DNA from: Clostridiaceae bacterium | GTDB lineage: Bacteria > Bacillota > Clostridia > Lachnospirales > Lachnospiraceae | Direction of reading: 5' to 3' | DNA: 34,224 nucleotides | Assembly: GCA_902362725.1 (NCBI GenBank) | Contig: CABIXM010000004.1 | Coordinates: forward strand, 1-34,224 | Shown: positions 7,589 through 15,696 of the stretch, one piece after another | Numbering within the stretch: the first letter of the stretch is position 1 | Layout: every line of letters starts with the position of its first letter | Notes under the pieces: generated by a model | Database searches by the model: none | What the model saw: only the letters and a program-made list of their open reading frames with translations | Told to the model about the DNA's origin: nothing | Made by a program: the position numbers and the translations under genes

Positions 7589-8686
7589 TTATACATTAAA
7601 ACGGAACAGAATTACGTCGCCGTCCTTCACCACATAATCCTTACCCTCCAGACCTACCAGGCCCTTCTCCTTGGCTGCGGAGTAGCTGCCGCAGTCCAGC
7701 AGATCCTGATAGTTTACCACCTCGGCACGGATAAAGCCACGCTCGAAGTCAGAATGAATCTTGCCGGCTGCCTGGGGCGCCTTGGTGCCCCGGGTAATGG
7801 TCCATGCGCGGGTTTCGGTTTCTCCGGCAGTCAGGTAACTGATCAGGCCCAGCAAGTGATAGCTTGCGCGGATCAGCTTGTCCAGACCGGATTCTTTTAA
7901 TCCCAGATCTTCCAGGAACATGGCCTTTTCATCGTCATCCAGTTCAGAAATTTCTTCTTCAATCTGAGCGCAGATAACGAATACTTCGCTGCCATTCTCA
8001 GCTGCGTACTTTCGAACGGCTTCCACATGGGGATTGGACGCGCCGTCGTCGGCCAGATCGTCCTCGCCTACATTGGCTGCGAAGATCACCGGCTTGTAGG
8101 TTAGCAGGTTATAGCTGTTGAGCCATACCTGTTCATCCTCGTCGTCAGTGGTGAAGCCGGACGCCATTTTTCCATCCTCCAGCCAGGCCTTCAGGCGGTT
8201 CAGAAGTTCCAGCTCCTTAGCCAGCGCCTTGTCATTGCGGGCGCCGCGGACCGTCTTGGAGATACGGCGTTCCAGAATCTCCAGATCGGAGAAAATCAGT
8301 TCCAGATTAATCGTCTCAATGTCGCGGATGGGATCCACACTGCCGTCTACATGGATGACATTGGGATCCTCAAAGCAGCGGACTACATGTACGATAGCGT
8401 CTACTTCGCGGATATTGGCCAGAAACTGATTGCCCAGGCCCTCGCCCTTGGACGCGCCCTTTACCAGTCCGGCGATGTCCACGAACTCAATGACAGCCGG
8501 AGTTACTTTAGCAGAATGGTACATATCTGCCAGCAGTCCCAGACGGGCGTCCGGTACTGCAACCACGCCCACATTGGGATCAATGGTACAGAATGGGTAG
8601 TTGGCGGATTCTGCGCCAGCCTTAGTCAGGGAATTAAACAGGGTACTCTTGCCGACATTCGGCAGACCCACAATACCTAATTTCAT
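7589..8686 (-). CDS. ychF: Redox/ribosome-associated P-loop ATPase YchF (OLA1 family)
   Basis: A 365-residue Obg-superfamily nucleotide hydrolase, the normal length for YchF. It begins with GLPNVGKS (7-14, Walker A), then NYPFCTIDPNVG (switch I region) and DIAGLVKGASKGEGLGN (G3 and downstream), all diagnostic. The C-terminal TGS-like domain ends in KDYVVKDGDVILFRFNV. Family members bind ribosomes and, unusually, prefer ATP over GTP; they are linked to oxidative-stress control. The start is supported by AAGGAGGA (minus strand, 8697-8704) and a promoter at 8737-8765. It is monocistronic, convergent with the SseB-like gene and divergent from dedA. Confidence 0.97.
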   Translation of the reverse strand: MKLGIVGLPNVGKSTLFNSLTKAGAESANYPFCTIDPNVGVVAVPDARLGLLADMYHSAKVTPAVIEFVDIAGLVKGASKGEGLGNQFLANIREVDAIVHVVRCFEDPNVIHVDGSVDPIRDIETINLELIFSDLEILERRISKTVRGARNDKALAKELELLNRLKAWLEDGKMASGFTTDDEDEQVWLNSYNLLTYKPVIFAANVGEDDLADDGASNPHVEAVRKYAAENGSEVFVICAQIEEEISELDDDEKAMFLEDLGLKESGLDKLIRASYHLLGLISYLTAGETETRAWTITRGTKAPQAAGKIHSDFERGFIRAEVVNYQDLLDCGSYSAAKEKGLVGLEGKDYVVKDGDVILFRFNV

Positions 8687-8736
8687 TTTATCTATATCCT
8701 CCTTAACACGTTCTTCTCTTCAAACATTCACAGTAT

Positions 8737-8765
8737 ACTATAGCATACCCGGATGAAAATGTAAA
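8737..8765 (-). promoter_or_regulatory. Sigma-A promoter of ychF
   Basis: Read on the minus strand: -35 TTTACA (8765-8760), 17-bp spacer, -10 TATAGT (8742-8737). It is about 50 bp upstream of the ychF start codon. Confidence 0.7.
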
Positions 8766-8848
8766 TTCTCAGATTAAAATAGCCTAAATAGGTTTCAATG
8801 CGCATAAAATAGGCCAAGAAAGCGATTTTACATGCGGGAGGAAACACC

Positions 8849-9457
8849 TTGAAAAGTCTGATCTTATCAGTCATGGAGCAGTATGGATATCCCGGGCTCT
8901 TTTTCCTGATTTTCCTGGAAAATGTGTTTCCGCCGATTCCCTCGGAGGTGATTCTGCCCTTTGGTGGGTTTCTGACCATCCATACATCCTTGCATATTCC
9001 GGGAGTGGTGTTTTTTGCCACATTGGGATCTTTGGCAGGAGCTGTGGTGCTTTACGGAGTGGGCGCGTTGCTGAACCGGGAACGTCTGACGAAGCTGGTG
9101 GATGGAAAGGTTGGGAAGATTCTCCGCCTGAAGGGGGAAGATATCGCGAAGGCGGACGCCTGGTTCCGGAGTAAGGGGCGGATTACGGTCTTTTTCTGCC
9201 GTTGTGTCCCGGTGGTGCGAAGCCTGATCTCAATTCCGGCAGGCATGAGCCGGATGAAATTTTCCTTATTTTTTCTGTACACCACGGCGGGCACTCTAAT
9301 CTGGAATATTCTTCTGGTATCTCTGGGTGCGTTCATGGGTGAATCCTGGGAATATATCGCCTGGCTGGCGGGGGAGTATTCCCATGTGATGCTGATTGTA
9401 CTGGGAATCAGCGCTTTGAGTGGGGGGATCGGCTTTTATATAAGAAGAAAAACTTAA
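8849..9457 (+). CDS. DedA-family (VTT-domain) integral membrane protein
   Basis: A 202-residue membrane protein with the DedA signature FLENVFPPIPSEVILPFGG (near residues 22-40) and the downstream RSLISIPAGMSRM segment (about 125-137), whose Arg residues are conserved in the family. Four or more hydrophobic segments, including two C-terminal ones, fit the VTT fold. DedA proteins are lipid carriers; some recycle undecaprenyl phosphate across the membrane, which would suit a gene next to the dcw cluster, but the substrate here is unknown. The TTG start is chosen because GGGAGGA (8836-8842) is 6-7 nt upstream and no ATG fits. It is divergent from ychF. I do not see a convincing promoter in the 162-bp gap for this direction. 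Confidence 0.9.
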   Translation: MKSLILSVMEQYGYPGLFFLIFLENVFPPIPSEVILPFGGFLTIHTSLHIPGVVFFATLGSLAGAVVLYGVGALLNRERLTKLVDGKVGKILRLKGEDIAKADAWFRSKGRITVFFCRCVPVVRSLISIPAGMSRMKFSLFFLYTTAGTLIWNILLVSLGAFMGESWEYIAWLAGEYSHVMLIVLGISALSGGIGFYIRRKT

Positions 9458-9511
9458 GGAATTCTGAAGAATTATGTAAAAGGATGGAAAAACAGAACAG
9501 GATATCGCAAT

Positions 9512-9567
9512 AAAACAACAATATCTTGTGTATGTAAAAACAATAAAAAACAAGATATTGTTGTTTT
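9512..9567. terminator. 18-bp perfect AT-rich inverted repeat after dedA
   Basis: AAAACAACAATATCTTGT (9512-9529) is exactly complementary to 9550-9567, with a 20-nt A-rich loop. The right arm ends in TTGTTTT, so it can act as a terminator for dedA upstream of the mraZ promoter. The loop is longer than usual, so an operator or another role is possible. Confidence 0.5.
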
Positions 9568-9597
9568 GCGTTTGTGCAAACTACACAGAAAAAGGTC

Positions 9598-9626
9598 TTG
9601 CTTTTTGGGAAAAATTAAGATATTAT
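9598..9626 (+). promoter_or_regulatory. Sigma-A promoter of the mraZ/dcw operon
   Basis: TTGCTT (9598-9603), 17-bp spacer, TATTAT (9621-9626). The expected start point is near 9633, right where the AGTGG repeats begin. Confidence 0.65.
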
Positions 9627-9635
9627 TAATTCATG

Positions 9636-9711
9636 AGTGGTGAAGAGTGGTGGAAAGTGGTTTTAACGTGCATTTAAGTGGTGAATCAGGAACCAAAACC
9701 GATGAAAGTGG
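9636..9711 (+). promoter_or_regulatory. MraZ-binding direct repeats (AGTGG boxes)
   Basis: AGTGG occurs at 9636-9640, 9646-9650 and 9656-9660 with an exact 10-bp period, and again at 9677-9681 and 9707-9711, the last merging with the mraZ ribosome site. MraZ proteins are known to bind tandem TGG-type boxes upstream of their own gene and repress it. Position just after the -10 box fits that role. Confidence 0.75.
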
Positions 9712-9720
9712 GGTGACGCT

Positions 9721-10158
9721 ATGTTCCGGGGCGAATACAACCATACGGTAGACACCAAGGGCAGGCTGATCATTCCTTCAAAGTTTCGGGAGAAGCTCGG
9801 TGACGAGTGTATCGTGACCAGAGGGCTGGATGGCTGCCTTTTCGTATTTCCCATGAAAGAGTGGGAAAGCTACGAAGAGAAGCTGAAGCAGCTCCCTATG
9901 ACCAATAAGAATGCGCGTTCCTTTGTACGTTTTCTGACCGCAGGCGCCACTTCCTGTGAATTTGACAAGCAGGGAAGAGTACTGATTCCGGCGACCTTAC
10001 GAAAGTTCGCGGGGATCGAGAAGGACGTTGTACTGGCCGGACTCCTGAACCGTATCGAGATCTGGAGCGAGGAGAAGTGGAACGAGAACAACAATTACGA
10101 AGAGATTGACATGGACGAGATTGCAGGTCAGCTGACAGAGCTTGGTCTGGATATTTAA
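9721..10158 (+). CDS. mraZ: Transcriptional regulator MraZ
   Basis: A 145-residue protein with two SpoVT/AbrB-like repeats: the first around EYNHTVDTKGRLIIPSKF (5-22), the second around CEFDKQGRVLIPATLR (about 78-93). Each carries the conserved DxxGR loop that contacts DNA. MraZ forms a ring-shaped oligomer, binds repeats upstream of its own gene, and controls the dcw operon. It is the first gene here, with its promoter and boxes directly upstream and rsmH 15 bp downstream. Confidence 0.97.
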   Translation: MFRGEYNHTVDTKGRLIIPSKFREKLGDECIVTRGLDGCLFVFPMKEWESYEEKLKQLPMTNKNARSFVRFLTAGATSCEFDKQGRVLIPATLRKFAGIEKDVVLAGLLNRIEIWSEEKWNENNNYEEIDMDEIAGQLTELGLDI

Positions 10159-10173
10159 CAAAAAGGGGAAAAC

Positions 10174-11124
10174 ATGGAATTTTCACATGTATCCGTCTTA
10201 CTGCATGAGACGATCGAACAACTGCATATCCGTCCCGATGGAATATACGTAGACGGCACGCTGGGCGGCGGCGGACATTCTTACGAGATCTGTAAGCAGC
10301 TTTCCGACAAGGGAAGGCTCATCGGCATCGATCAGGATGCGGACGCTATCGCGGCAGCGGGAGAGAGACTGAAAGAATTCGGCGATCGGGTGACGATTGT
10401 CCGGAGCAATTACTGTAATATGCGCCGGGAGCTTCAGAACCTTGGCATCAACCATGTGGATGGTATCGTGCTGGATCTGGGAGTTTCCTCCTATCAGCTG
10501 GACGCCGCAGATCGGGGCTTCACCTATCGGGTGGACGCGCCCCTGGACATGCGTATGGATCAGCGTCAGACGAAGACAGCCCGGGATATTGTCAACGGCT
10601 ATACGGAGCATGAGCTCTACCGGGTCATCCGGGATTACGGCGAAGAAAAGTTCGCGGCCAATATCGCCAAGCATATCGCGGCAGCCCGGGAGAAAAAGCC
10701 CATTGAGACCACAGGCGAGCTGACTGAGATCATAAGAGCAGCGATCCCGGCGAAGATCCGGGCAGTGGGCGGCCATCCGGCCAAGCGGACCTTCCAGGCG
10801 ATCCGCATCGAGCTCAACCAGGAGCTGGAGGTACTGAAGAATTCGCTGGACGATATGATAGAGCTGCTGAATCCGGGCGGCAGAATCTGTGTGATTACCT
10901 TCCATTCCCTGGAAGACCGGATCGTAAAGACTATATTTAAAACCAATGAAAATCCCTGTACCTGCCCTTCTAACTTTCCTGTGTGTGTGTGTGGTAAAAA
11001 ACCGAAGGGCAGGTCACCGATTAGAAAGCCGATTGCTCCGAGTGCGGAGGAGCTGGAATACAATAAACGATCCAAGAGCGCGAAGCTTCGCGTCTTTGAG
11101 CGGATCGGGAGTCAGGAAGCGTAA
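10174..11124 (+). CDS. rsmH: 16S rRNA m4C1402 methyltransferase RsmH (MraW)
   Basis: A 316-residue AdoMet-dependent enzyme that methylates N4 of cytidine 1402 in 16S rRNA at the ribosomal P site. The start [13 protein letters not shown] is family-typical; [12 protein letters not shown] (about 25-36) is the AdoMet loop, followed by GIDQDADAI and [26 protein letters not shown] and the C-terminal [16 protein letters not shown] also match the family. AAGGGGAA precedes the start. It is in the normal position between mraZ and ftsL. Confidence 0.97.
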   Translation: MEFSHVSVLLHETIEQLHIRPDGIYVDGTLGGGGHSYEICKQLSDKGRLIGIDQDADAIAAAGERLKEFGDRVTIVRSNYCNMRRELQNLGINHVDGIVLDLGVSSYQLDAADRGFTYRVDAPLDMRMDQRQTKTARDIVNGYTEHELYRVIRDYGEEKFAANIAKHIAAAREKKPIETTGELTEIIRAAIPAKIRAVGGHPAKRTFQAIRIELNQELEVLKNSLDDMIELLNPGGRICVITFHSLEDRIVKTIFKTNENPCTCPSNFPVCVCGKKPKGRSPIRKPIAPSAEELEYNKRSKSAKLRVFERIGSQEA

Positions 11125-11127
11125 AAA

Positions 11128-11667
11128 ATGGCAGAGATCAGAAGCATTTATACAAAAAAAAGAACAGAGAGAAGAACGGACGCGGACAGACGGCAGAGCG
11201 CCTGCGTGGAGGGCGCGACGGTCCGGAAGCTCCGGGAGCCGGAGCGGCGGCAGAGCCGGGGAAAGCAGCTTTCCGTCCAGACCTCCCGCAGAACAAAGCC
11301 GGAGCAGCGTATGGGTATCGGCTATGTCCTGTTCCTGGCGGCGGCCCTGGGCGTGGCCATGTGGGTCTGCGTAGGATACCTGCAGCTGCAGGCGGACAAT
11401 ACCGCCCGGGCCAAGAATATCGCGGCTCTGGAGACACAGCTTTCCACGCTGAAGGATGAGAACGATGACGAATACAACCGGGTGACCACTTCTGTGGATC
11501 TGGAGAAGATTCGGGATATCGCAGTCAACGAGCTTGGCATGGTATACGCAAATGAGGATCAGGTAGTACTTTACGACAACGAGGGGAGCGATTACGTAAA
11601 GCAGTATGCCGACATTCCGAAGGACCAGAGCGGACTTAAGGGAGTGCTTGGCACGATTAGCAGGTGA
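11128..11667 (+). CDS. ftsL: FtsL-like septum formation protein
   Basis: A 179-residue bitopic membrane protein. A long, very basic cytoplasmic N-terminus (1-61; at least 17 Arg) is followed by one membrane helix (about 62-84), then an extracytoplasmic coiled coil (about 92-118, with KNIAALETQLSTLKDEND) and a conserved DLEKIRDIAVNELGM turn. This is the organisation of FtsL, which together with FtsB/DivIC and FtsQ/DivIB activates septal synthesis by FtsW and its PBP. Sequence conservation in this family is weak; the call rests on topology and position between rsmH and a class B PBP. The next gene's GTG overlaps its stop. Confidence 0.85.
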   Translation: MAEIRSIYTKKRTERRTDADRRQSACVEGATVRKLREPERRQSRGKQLSVQTSRRTKPEQRMGIGYVLFLAAALGVAMWVCVGYLQLQADNTARAKNIAALETQLSTLKDENDDEYNRVTTSVDLEKIRDIAVNELGMVYANEDQVVLYDNEGSDYVKQYADIPKDQSGLKGVLGTISR

Positions 11668-13838
11668 GTAATTTGAACAATCGTACAGAGAAAAAAAGAA
11701 AAACGAGAGCGCAGATGCAGGCGCTGCTTACCAACCGTATGAAGCGTAAGCTGGCGCTTGTATTTGCGCTCATTGTACTTGCTCTGATTGGAGTAAATGT
11801 GAGACTGGCCTACATCAATAAGACCAGCGGAGATAAGTATACAAAGAAGGTGCTGGCCCAGCAGGATACCAACAGTGTCGTCCTGCCCTTCCGACGGGGC
11901 GATATTCTGGATCGCAACGGCACGATTCTGGCCACCAGCGAGAAGGTCTACAATCTGATTCTGGATCCGAAGGTACTGTGGCAGAATCAGGACAAGGAGG
12001 ATGCGGATAAGGACTGCGTGGAGCCTACCATTAAGGCGTTGGTGCAATATTTTGAGCTGGATGAACCGGAACTCCGCACGACCCTGGAGGACAGGAAGGA
12101 CAGCAGCTACGTCATTTTGAAAAAGCAGCTGAGCAAGGACGAGATTGCGGATTTTAAGGCGGTCCAGGAGGATAAGGAGGCCGGAAGCAAAATCAAGGGC
12201 GTCTGGTTCGAGGACGCCTATATCCGTCGGTATCCCTACAATTCCCTGGCCTGTCATGTGCTCGGATACACCGTCTCGAGCGAGCAGGGGCAGAGCGGCA
12301 TTGAGGAGGAGTACAACAGCGCATTGAGCGGAACCGACGGCCGCAGCTACAAATATCTGAACGAGGATCTGGAGCAGTCCACCTCTGTGAAGAAGGCGAC
12401 CGACGGTAATACTGTGGTATCCACTGTCGACGCGACCCTGCAGGGCATCGCGGAGAAATATATCGACAAATTTATCGAGGATTATACCAATAAAAATGTG
12501 GAGGGACCGGCGGCCAAGAACATCGGCGTGCTGCTGATGAATCCCCAGAACGGCGAGATCCTGGCCATGGCGGGCGACGTGGATTTCGACCTGAACAATC
12601 CCCAGGACCTGGTGGCCAACGGATATCTGACCCAGGAAGAGGTGGACGCCATGTCTGAGGATGAGCAGTTAGACGCCAAGAACCAGATGTGGCGGAACTT
12701 CTGTATCAGTGACGGCTATGAGCCCGGTTCTACCGTAAAGCCCATGACTGTGGCGGCAGCTCTTGAGCTGGGTGTGGTGAATGATTCCACCACCTTCCTC
12801 TGCGATGGCGGCCAAGTCATCGTACAGGGTCAGCCCAAGATCAAGTGCGCCAAGAAAACCGGCCACGGTATTATTTCCCTGGAAGGATCACTGATGTTCT
12901 CCTGCAACGACGCCCTGATGCAGATGGGCGCCATGATAGGCTATGACAATTTCCTGAAATACCAGCAGATCTTTAACTTCGGTCTGAAGACCAATATTGA
13001 TCTGCCCGGTGAGACGAACAATGCATCCACTGTATTTACCAAAGATACGATGGGTCCGGTAGAGCTGGCGACCAGCTCTTTCGGTCAGGGCTTCAATACT
13101 TCCATGATCCAGGTGGCTTCGGCTTTCTCTTCGGTTATCAATGGCGGCTATTATTATCAGCCCCATGTGGTGAAGAAGATTCTGAACGCGGAGGGCGGCA
13201 CCGTGGAGACTGTGAATCCGGTGCTGGTGCGTCAGACCATTTCCAATAAAACGTCTTCCCTGATCCGTCAGTACCTGTATCATACTATGTATGGAACCGC
13301 GGATGCCAATGGCAATAATCCTACCGGTAAAAAGGCCCGTGTGGCAGGCTACACCATGGGCGGCAAGACTGGAACAGCTCAAAAGGTTCCCCGTTCTGCC
13401 AGAAAATACCTGGTGTCCTTTATCGGCTTTGCGCCGGCGGACAATCCCCAGGTGGTCTGCTATGTGGTGGTGGACGAGCCCAACGCAGACAGCCCGGCTA
13501 CTCAGGCCAGCAGCGCCTTTGCCCAGGAGATTTTCAAGAATATTATGAAAGAGGCGATGCCATATCTGAACATCTACGCGACAGCGGAGATTCCGGAGGA
13601 TATGAAGGAGGAGGTGGCAGCCGAGGAGGCGGCCAACGCGGAAGAGGCAGCCAAGGAAGAAGTGGCAGAGGAAGAGGTGCCTGTGGAGGAAGGCACGTTA
13701 GTGGATCCGAACACCGGTGAGACCGTGAAGATGCCCACCGAGGAAGAGGTGGAGGCCGAGGGAGACACCGGCGAGCTGAACGGCTATGAAAGCCCGATTC
13801 TGCCCGAGGATGGAAGCACCCCGGCTGAGACAGAATAA
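11664..13838 (+). CDS. Class B penicillin-binding protein with acidic C-terminal tail (FtsI/SpoVD-like)
   Basis: A 724-residue peptidoglycan transpeptidase anchored by one helix (about 28-50) and carrying the PBP dimerisation domain with the RRGDILDRNGTILA box. Active-site motifs are intact: S356-T-V-K359, S413-C-N415 and K568-T-G. The fold ends near residue 635. A tail of about 80 residues rich in Glu and Ala follows, where SpoVD orthologues often have a PASTA domain; no clear PASTA is visible. It should crosslink septal peptidoglycan together with FtsW. The GTG start (overlapping the ftsL stop by four bases) gives the expected short cytoplasmic N-terminus. A terminator-like hairpin follows directly. 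As the first of two tandem class B PBPs, by analogy with Bacillus it would be the vegetative division enzyme (pbpB). Confidence 0.9.
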   Translation: MSNLNNRTEKKRKTRAQMQALLTNRMKRKLALVFALIVLALIGVNVRLAYINKTSGDKYTKKVLAQQDTNSVVLPFRRGDILDRNGTILATSEKVYNLILDPKVLWQNQDKEDADKDCVEPTIKALVQYFELDEPELRTTLEDRKDSSYVILKKQLSKDEIADFKAVQEDKEAGSKIKGVWFEDAYIRRYPYNSLACHVLGYTVSSEQGQSGIEEEYNSALSGTDGRSYKYLNEDLEQSTSVKKATDGNTVVSTVDATLQGIAEKYIDKFIEDYTNKNVEGPAAKNIGVLLMNPQNGEILAMAGDVDFDLNNPQDLVANGYLTQEEVDAMSEDEQLDAKNQMWRNFCISDGYEPGSTVKPMTVAAALELGVVNDSTTFLCDGGQVIVQGQPKIKCAKKTGHGIISLEGSLMFSCNDALMQMGAMIGYDNFLKYQQIFNFGLKTNIDLPGETNNASTVFTKDTMGPVELATSSFGQGFNTSMIQVASAFSSVINGGYYYQPHVVKKILNAEGGTVETVNPVLVRQTISNKTSSLIRQYLYHTMYGTADANGNNPTGKKARVAGYTMGGKTGTAQKVPRSARKYLVSFIGFAPADNPQVVCYVVVDEPNADSPATQASSAFAQEIFKNIMKEAMPYLNIYATAEIPEDMKEEVAAEEAANAEEAAKEEVAEEEVPVEEGTLVDPNTGETVKMPTEEEVEAEGDTGELNGYESPILPEDGSTPAETE

Positions 13839-13846
13839 ATTCAGAG

Positions 13847-13886
13847 ACCCCATAATAGGTTGTAACAAACCGATTATGGGGTTTTT
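13847..13886 (+). terminator. Terminator-like hairpin abutting the next start codon
   Basis: ACCCCATAAT (13847-13856) pairs perfectly with ATTATGGGGT (13873-13882), with an inner GGTT/AACC stem and a 6-nt loop, followed by a T-run to 13886. The ATG of the second PBP begins at 13887. The GGGG of the right arm is the only ribosome-site-like sequence before that ATG, so the hairpin would both stop transcription and mask translation initiation. Confidence 0.8.
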
Positions 13887-15665
13887 ATGAAAGAAAGAGA
13901 ACCGAAAAGCAGGACCTACAACCGGAAAAAGCTGAGCCTGGTGTTTTGTGTCTGCGTATTGCTGCTGATAGGACTGGTAGTGAGGCTCGTAAGGCTCATG
14001 GTCTTTGAGGCGGACTATTATCAGGAGCTGGCGGAAGATCTGCACCAGCGGGAGCGGAGCATCAAGGCAGCACGGGGCCGGATACTCGATCGGAACGGCA
14101 CGGTGCTGGCCTCCAACCGAACCGTGTGTACCGTGTCAGTGGTACATAGCCAGATCCGGGATCCGGAGGGTGTCATCGAGGCCCTATCCCGGGAACTGGA
14201 TTTGCCGGAGGAGACGGTTCGAAAAAGGGTGGAGAAATACAGCTCCATCGAGCGTATCAAGGCAAATGTGGATAAAGAGACCGGCGACCGCATCCGGGCT
14301 CTGGAGCTTAAGGGGGTTAAGATAGATGAGGATTATAAGCGGTCGTACCCTTACGGTTCCCTGGCTTCCAAGGTTCTGGGCTTTACCGGCAGCGATAACC
14401 AGGGCATTATTGGCCTGGAGGTCCGGTATGATACGTATCTGCAGGGGCAGAACGGTACCATTCTGACCTTGACCGACGCCCGGGGAATCGAGCTGGCCGA
14501 CGCAGGCGAAGAGCGCGTGGAGCCGGTTCCGGGCGCAGATCTGAGAGTCAGCCTGGACTACAATATTCAGCTCTACGCGGAGCAGGCGGCGAAGAAGGTC
14601 CGGGAGGAAAAGCAGGCCACCTATGTGTCGATTCTGGTGCTGAATCCCCGGAACGGCGAAATCTACGCCAATGTCAATGTACCGGAGTTTGATTTGAACA
14701 ATCCCTATGATCTGACGGACTATCTGGCAGGGACGGCTCAGGATCCGGCGACACTTACGGAAGAGCAGAAGCAGGATCTTCGCAATCAGATGTGGCGGAA
14801 TCAGAGCATCAACGACACCTACGAGCCCGGATCCATTTTTAAAATTGTCACAGCTGCGGCCGCGTTGGAAAAGGGTGTGGTCAGCCTACAGGACAGATTC
14901 AGCTGTCCGGGTTTTCGTATGGTGGAGGATCGGCGGATCCGCTGCCATAAGGTGCGGGGGCACGGAAGCGAGACCTTTGTACAGGCCATTGAGAATTCCT
15001 GCAATCCGGCATTCATTGACATTGGCCAGCGGGTGGGAGCTGAGGATTTCTGCGGGTATTTCCGGCAGTTCGGGCTCATGGAGAAGACTGGTATCGATCT
15101 GCCCGGCGAAGCCAATATTATCATGCATAAGCTGGAAAATATTGGGCTGGTAGAGCTGGCAACTATGTCTTTCGGCCAGTCCTTTCAGATTACGCCCATG
15201 CAGATGGCGGCGACGGTCAGCTCCATTGTAAACGGCGGCAGGCGGATCACGCCCCATTTCGGCGTGGCCATCGAAAATCAGGAGGGAAAGGTTCTGAAAA
15301 AATTGTCCTGGCCAAAAGGAAAACAGGTGGTGCGGCCGGAGACTTCCGAAATCATGCGATTCCTGCTGGAAAAGGTGGTATCAGAGGGTGGCGGAAAAAA
15401 GGCGTACATCGAGGGCTGCCGCATCGGTGGCAAGACGGCCACGTCCCAGACCCTGCCCAGGGGGACGAACAAGTACATTTCCTCCTTCATCGGCTTTGCC
15501 CCGGCGGATAATCCTGAGGTATTGGCCATGTGCATCATCCACAATCCCCAGGGCGTCTACTACGGCGGCACCATCGCCGCTCCGGTCATAAGAGATGTCT
15601 TTACGAATATTCTTCCCTATCTTGGCATTGAAAAAACGGAAGAAAAGGCTTATACTACAGAATAG
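13887..15665 (+). CDS. Second class B penicillin-binding protein, KTAT variant (SpoVD/FtsI-like)
   Basis: A 592-residue transpeptidase with one N-terminal membrane helix (about 16-36), a dimerisation domain with RGRILDRNGTVLA, and a penicillin-binding domain. Motif 1 is S316-I-F-K319 and motif 2 is S371-C-N373. Motif 3 reads K516-T-A-T where nearly all relatives have KTG. It has no PASTA domain and no acidic tail. The ATG at 13887 gives the right topology but lacks a free Shine-Dalgarno because it directly follows a terminator hairpin. In Bacillus the second PBP in this place is the sporulation-specific SpoVD; the hairpin before it would fit separate control, but no sporulation promoter is evident in the 48-bp gap. 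Vegetative versus sporulation role is unresolved. Confidence 0.88.
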   Translation: MKEREPKSRTYNRKKLSLVFCVCVLLLIGLVVRLVRLMVFEADYYQELAEDLHQRERSIKAARGRILDRNGTVLASNRTVCTVSVVHSQIRDPEGVIEALSRELDLPEETVRKRVEKYSSIERIKANVDKETGDRIRALELKGVKIDEDYKRSYPYGSLASKVLGFTGSDNQGIIGLEVRYDTYLQGQNGTILTLTDARGIELADAGEERVEPVPGADLRVSLDYNIQLYAEQAAKKVREEKQATYVSILVLNPRNGEIYANVNVPEFDLNNPYDLTDYLAGTAQDPATLTEEQKQDLRNQMWRNQSINDTYEPGSIFKIVTAAAALEKGVVSLQDRFSCPGFRMVEDRRIRCHKVRGHGSETFVQAIENSCNPAFIDIGQRVGAEDFCGYFRQFGLMEKTGIDLPGEANIIMHKLENIGLVELATMSFGQSFQITPMQMAATVSSIVNGGRRITPHFGVAIENQEGKVLKKLSWPKGKQVVRPETSEIMRFLLEKVVSEGGGKKAYIEGCRIGGKTATSQTLPRGTNKYISSFIGFAPADNPEVLAMCIIHNPQGVYYGGTIAAPVIRDVFTNILPYLGIEKTEEKAYTTE

Positions 15666-15696
15666 TCGTAAGAGAAATAATAGAGAGGTAAAAGTT

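Noticed and set aside
15595..15696. N-terminal extension of MraY
   Set aside because: It overlaps the end of the PBP gene, and a proper ribosome site precedes the ATG at 15697, which matches MraY N-termini.
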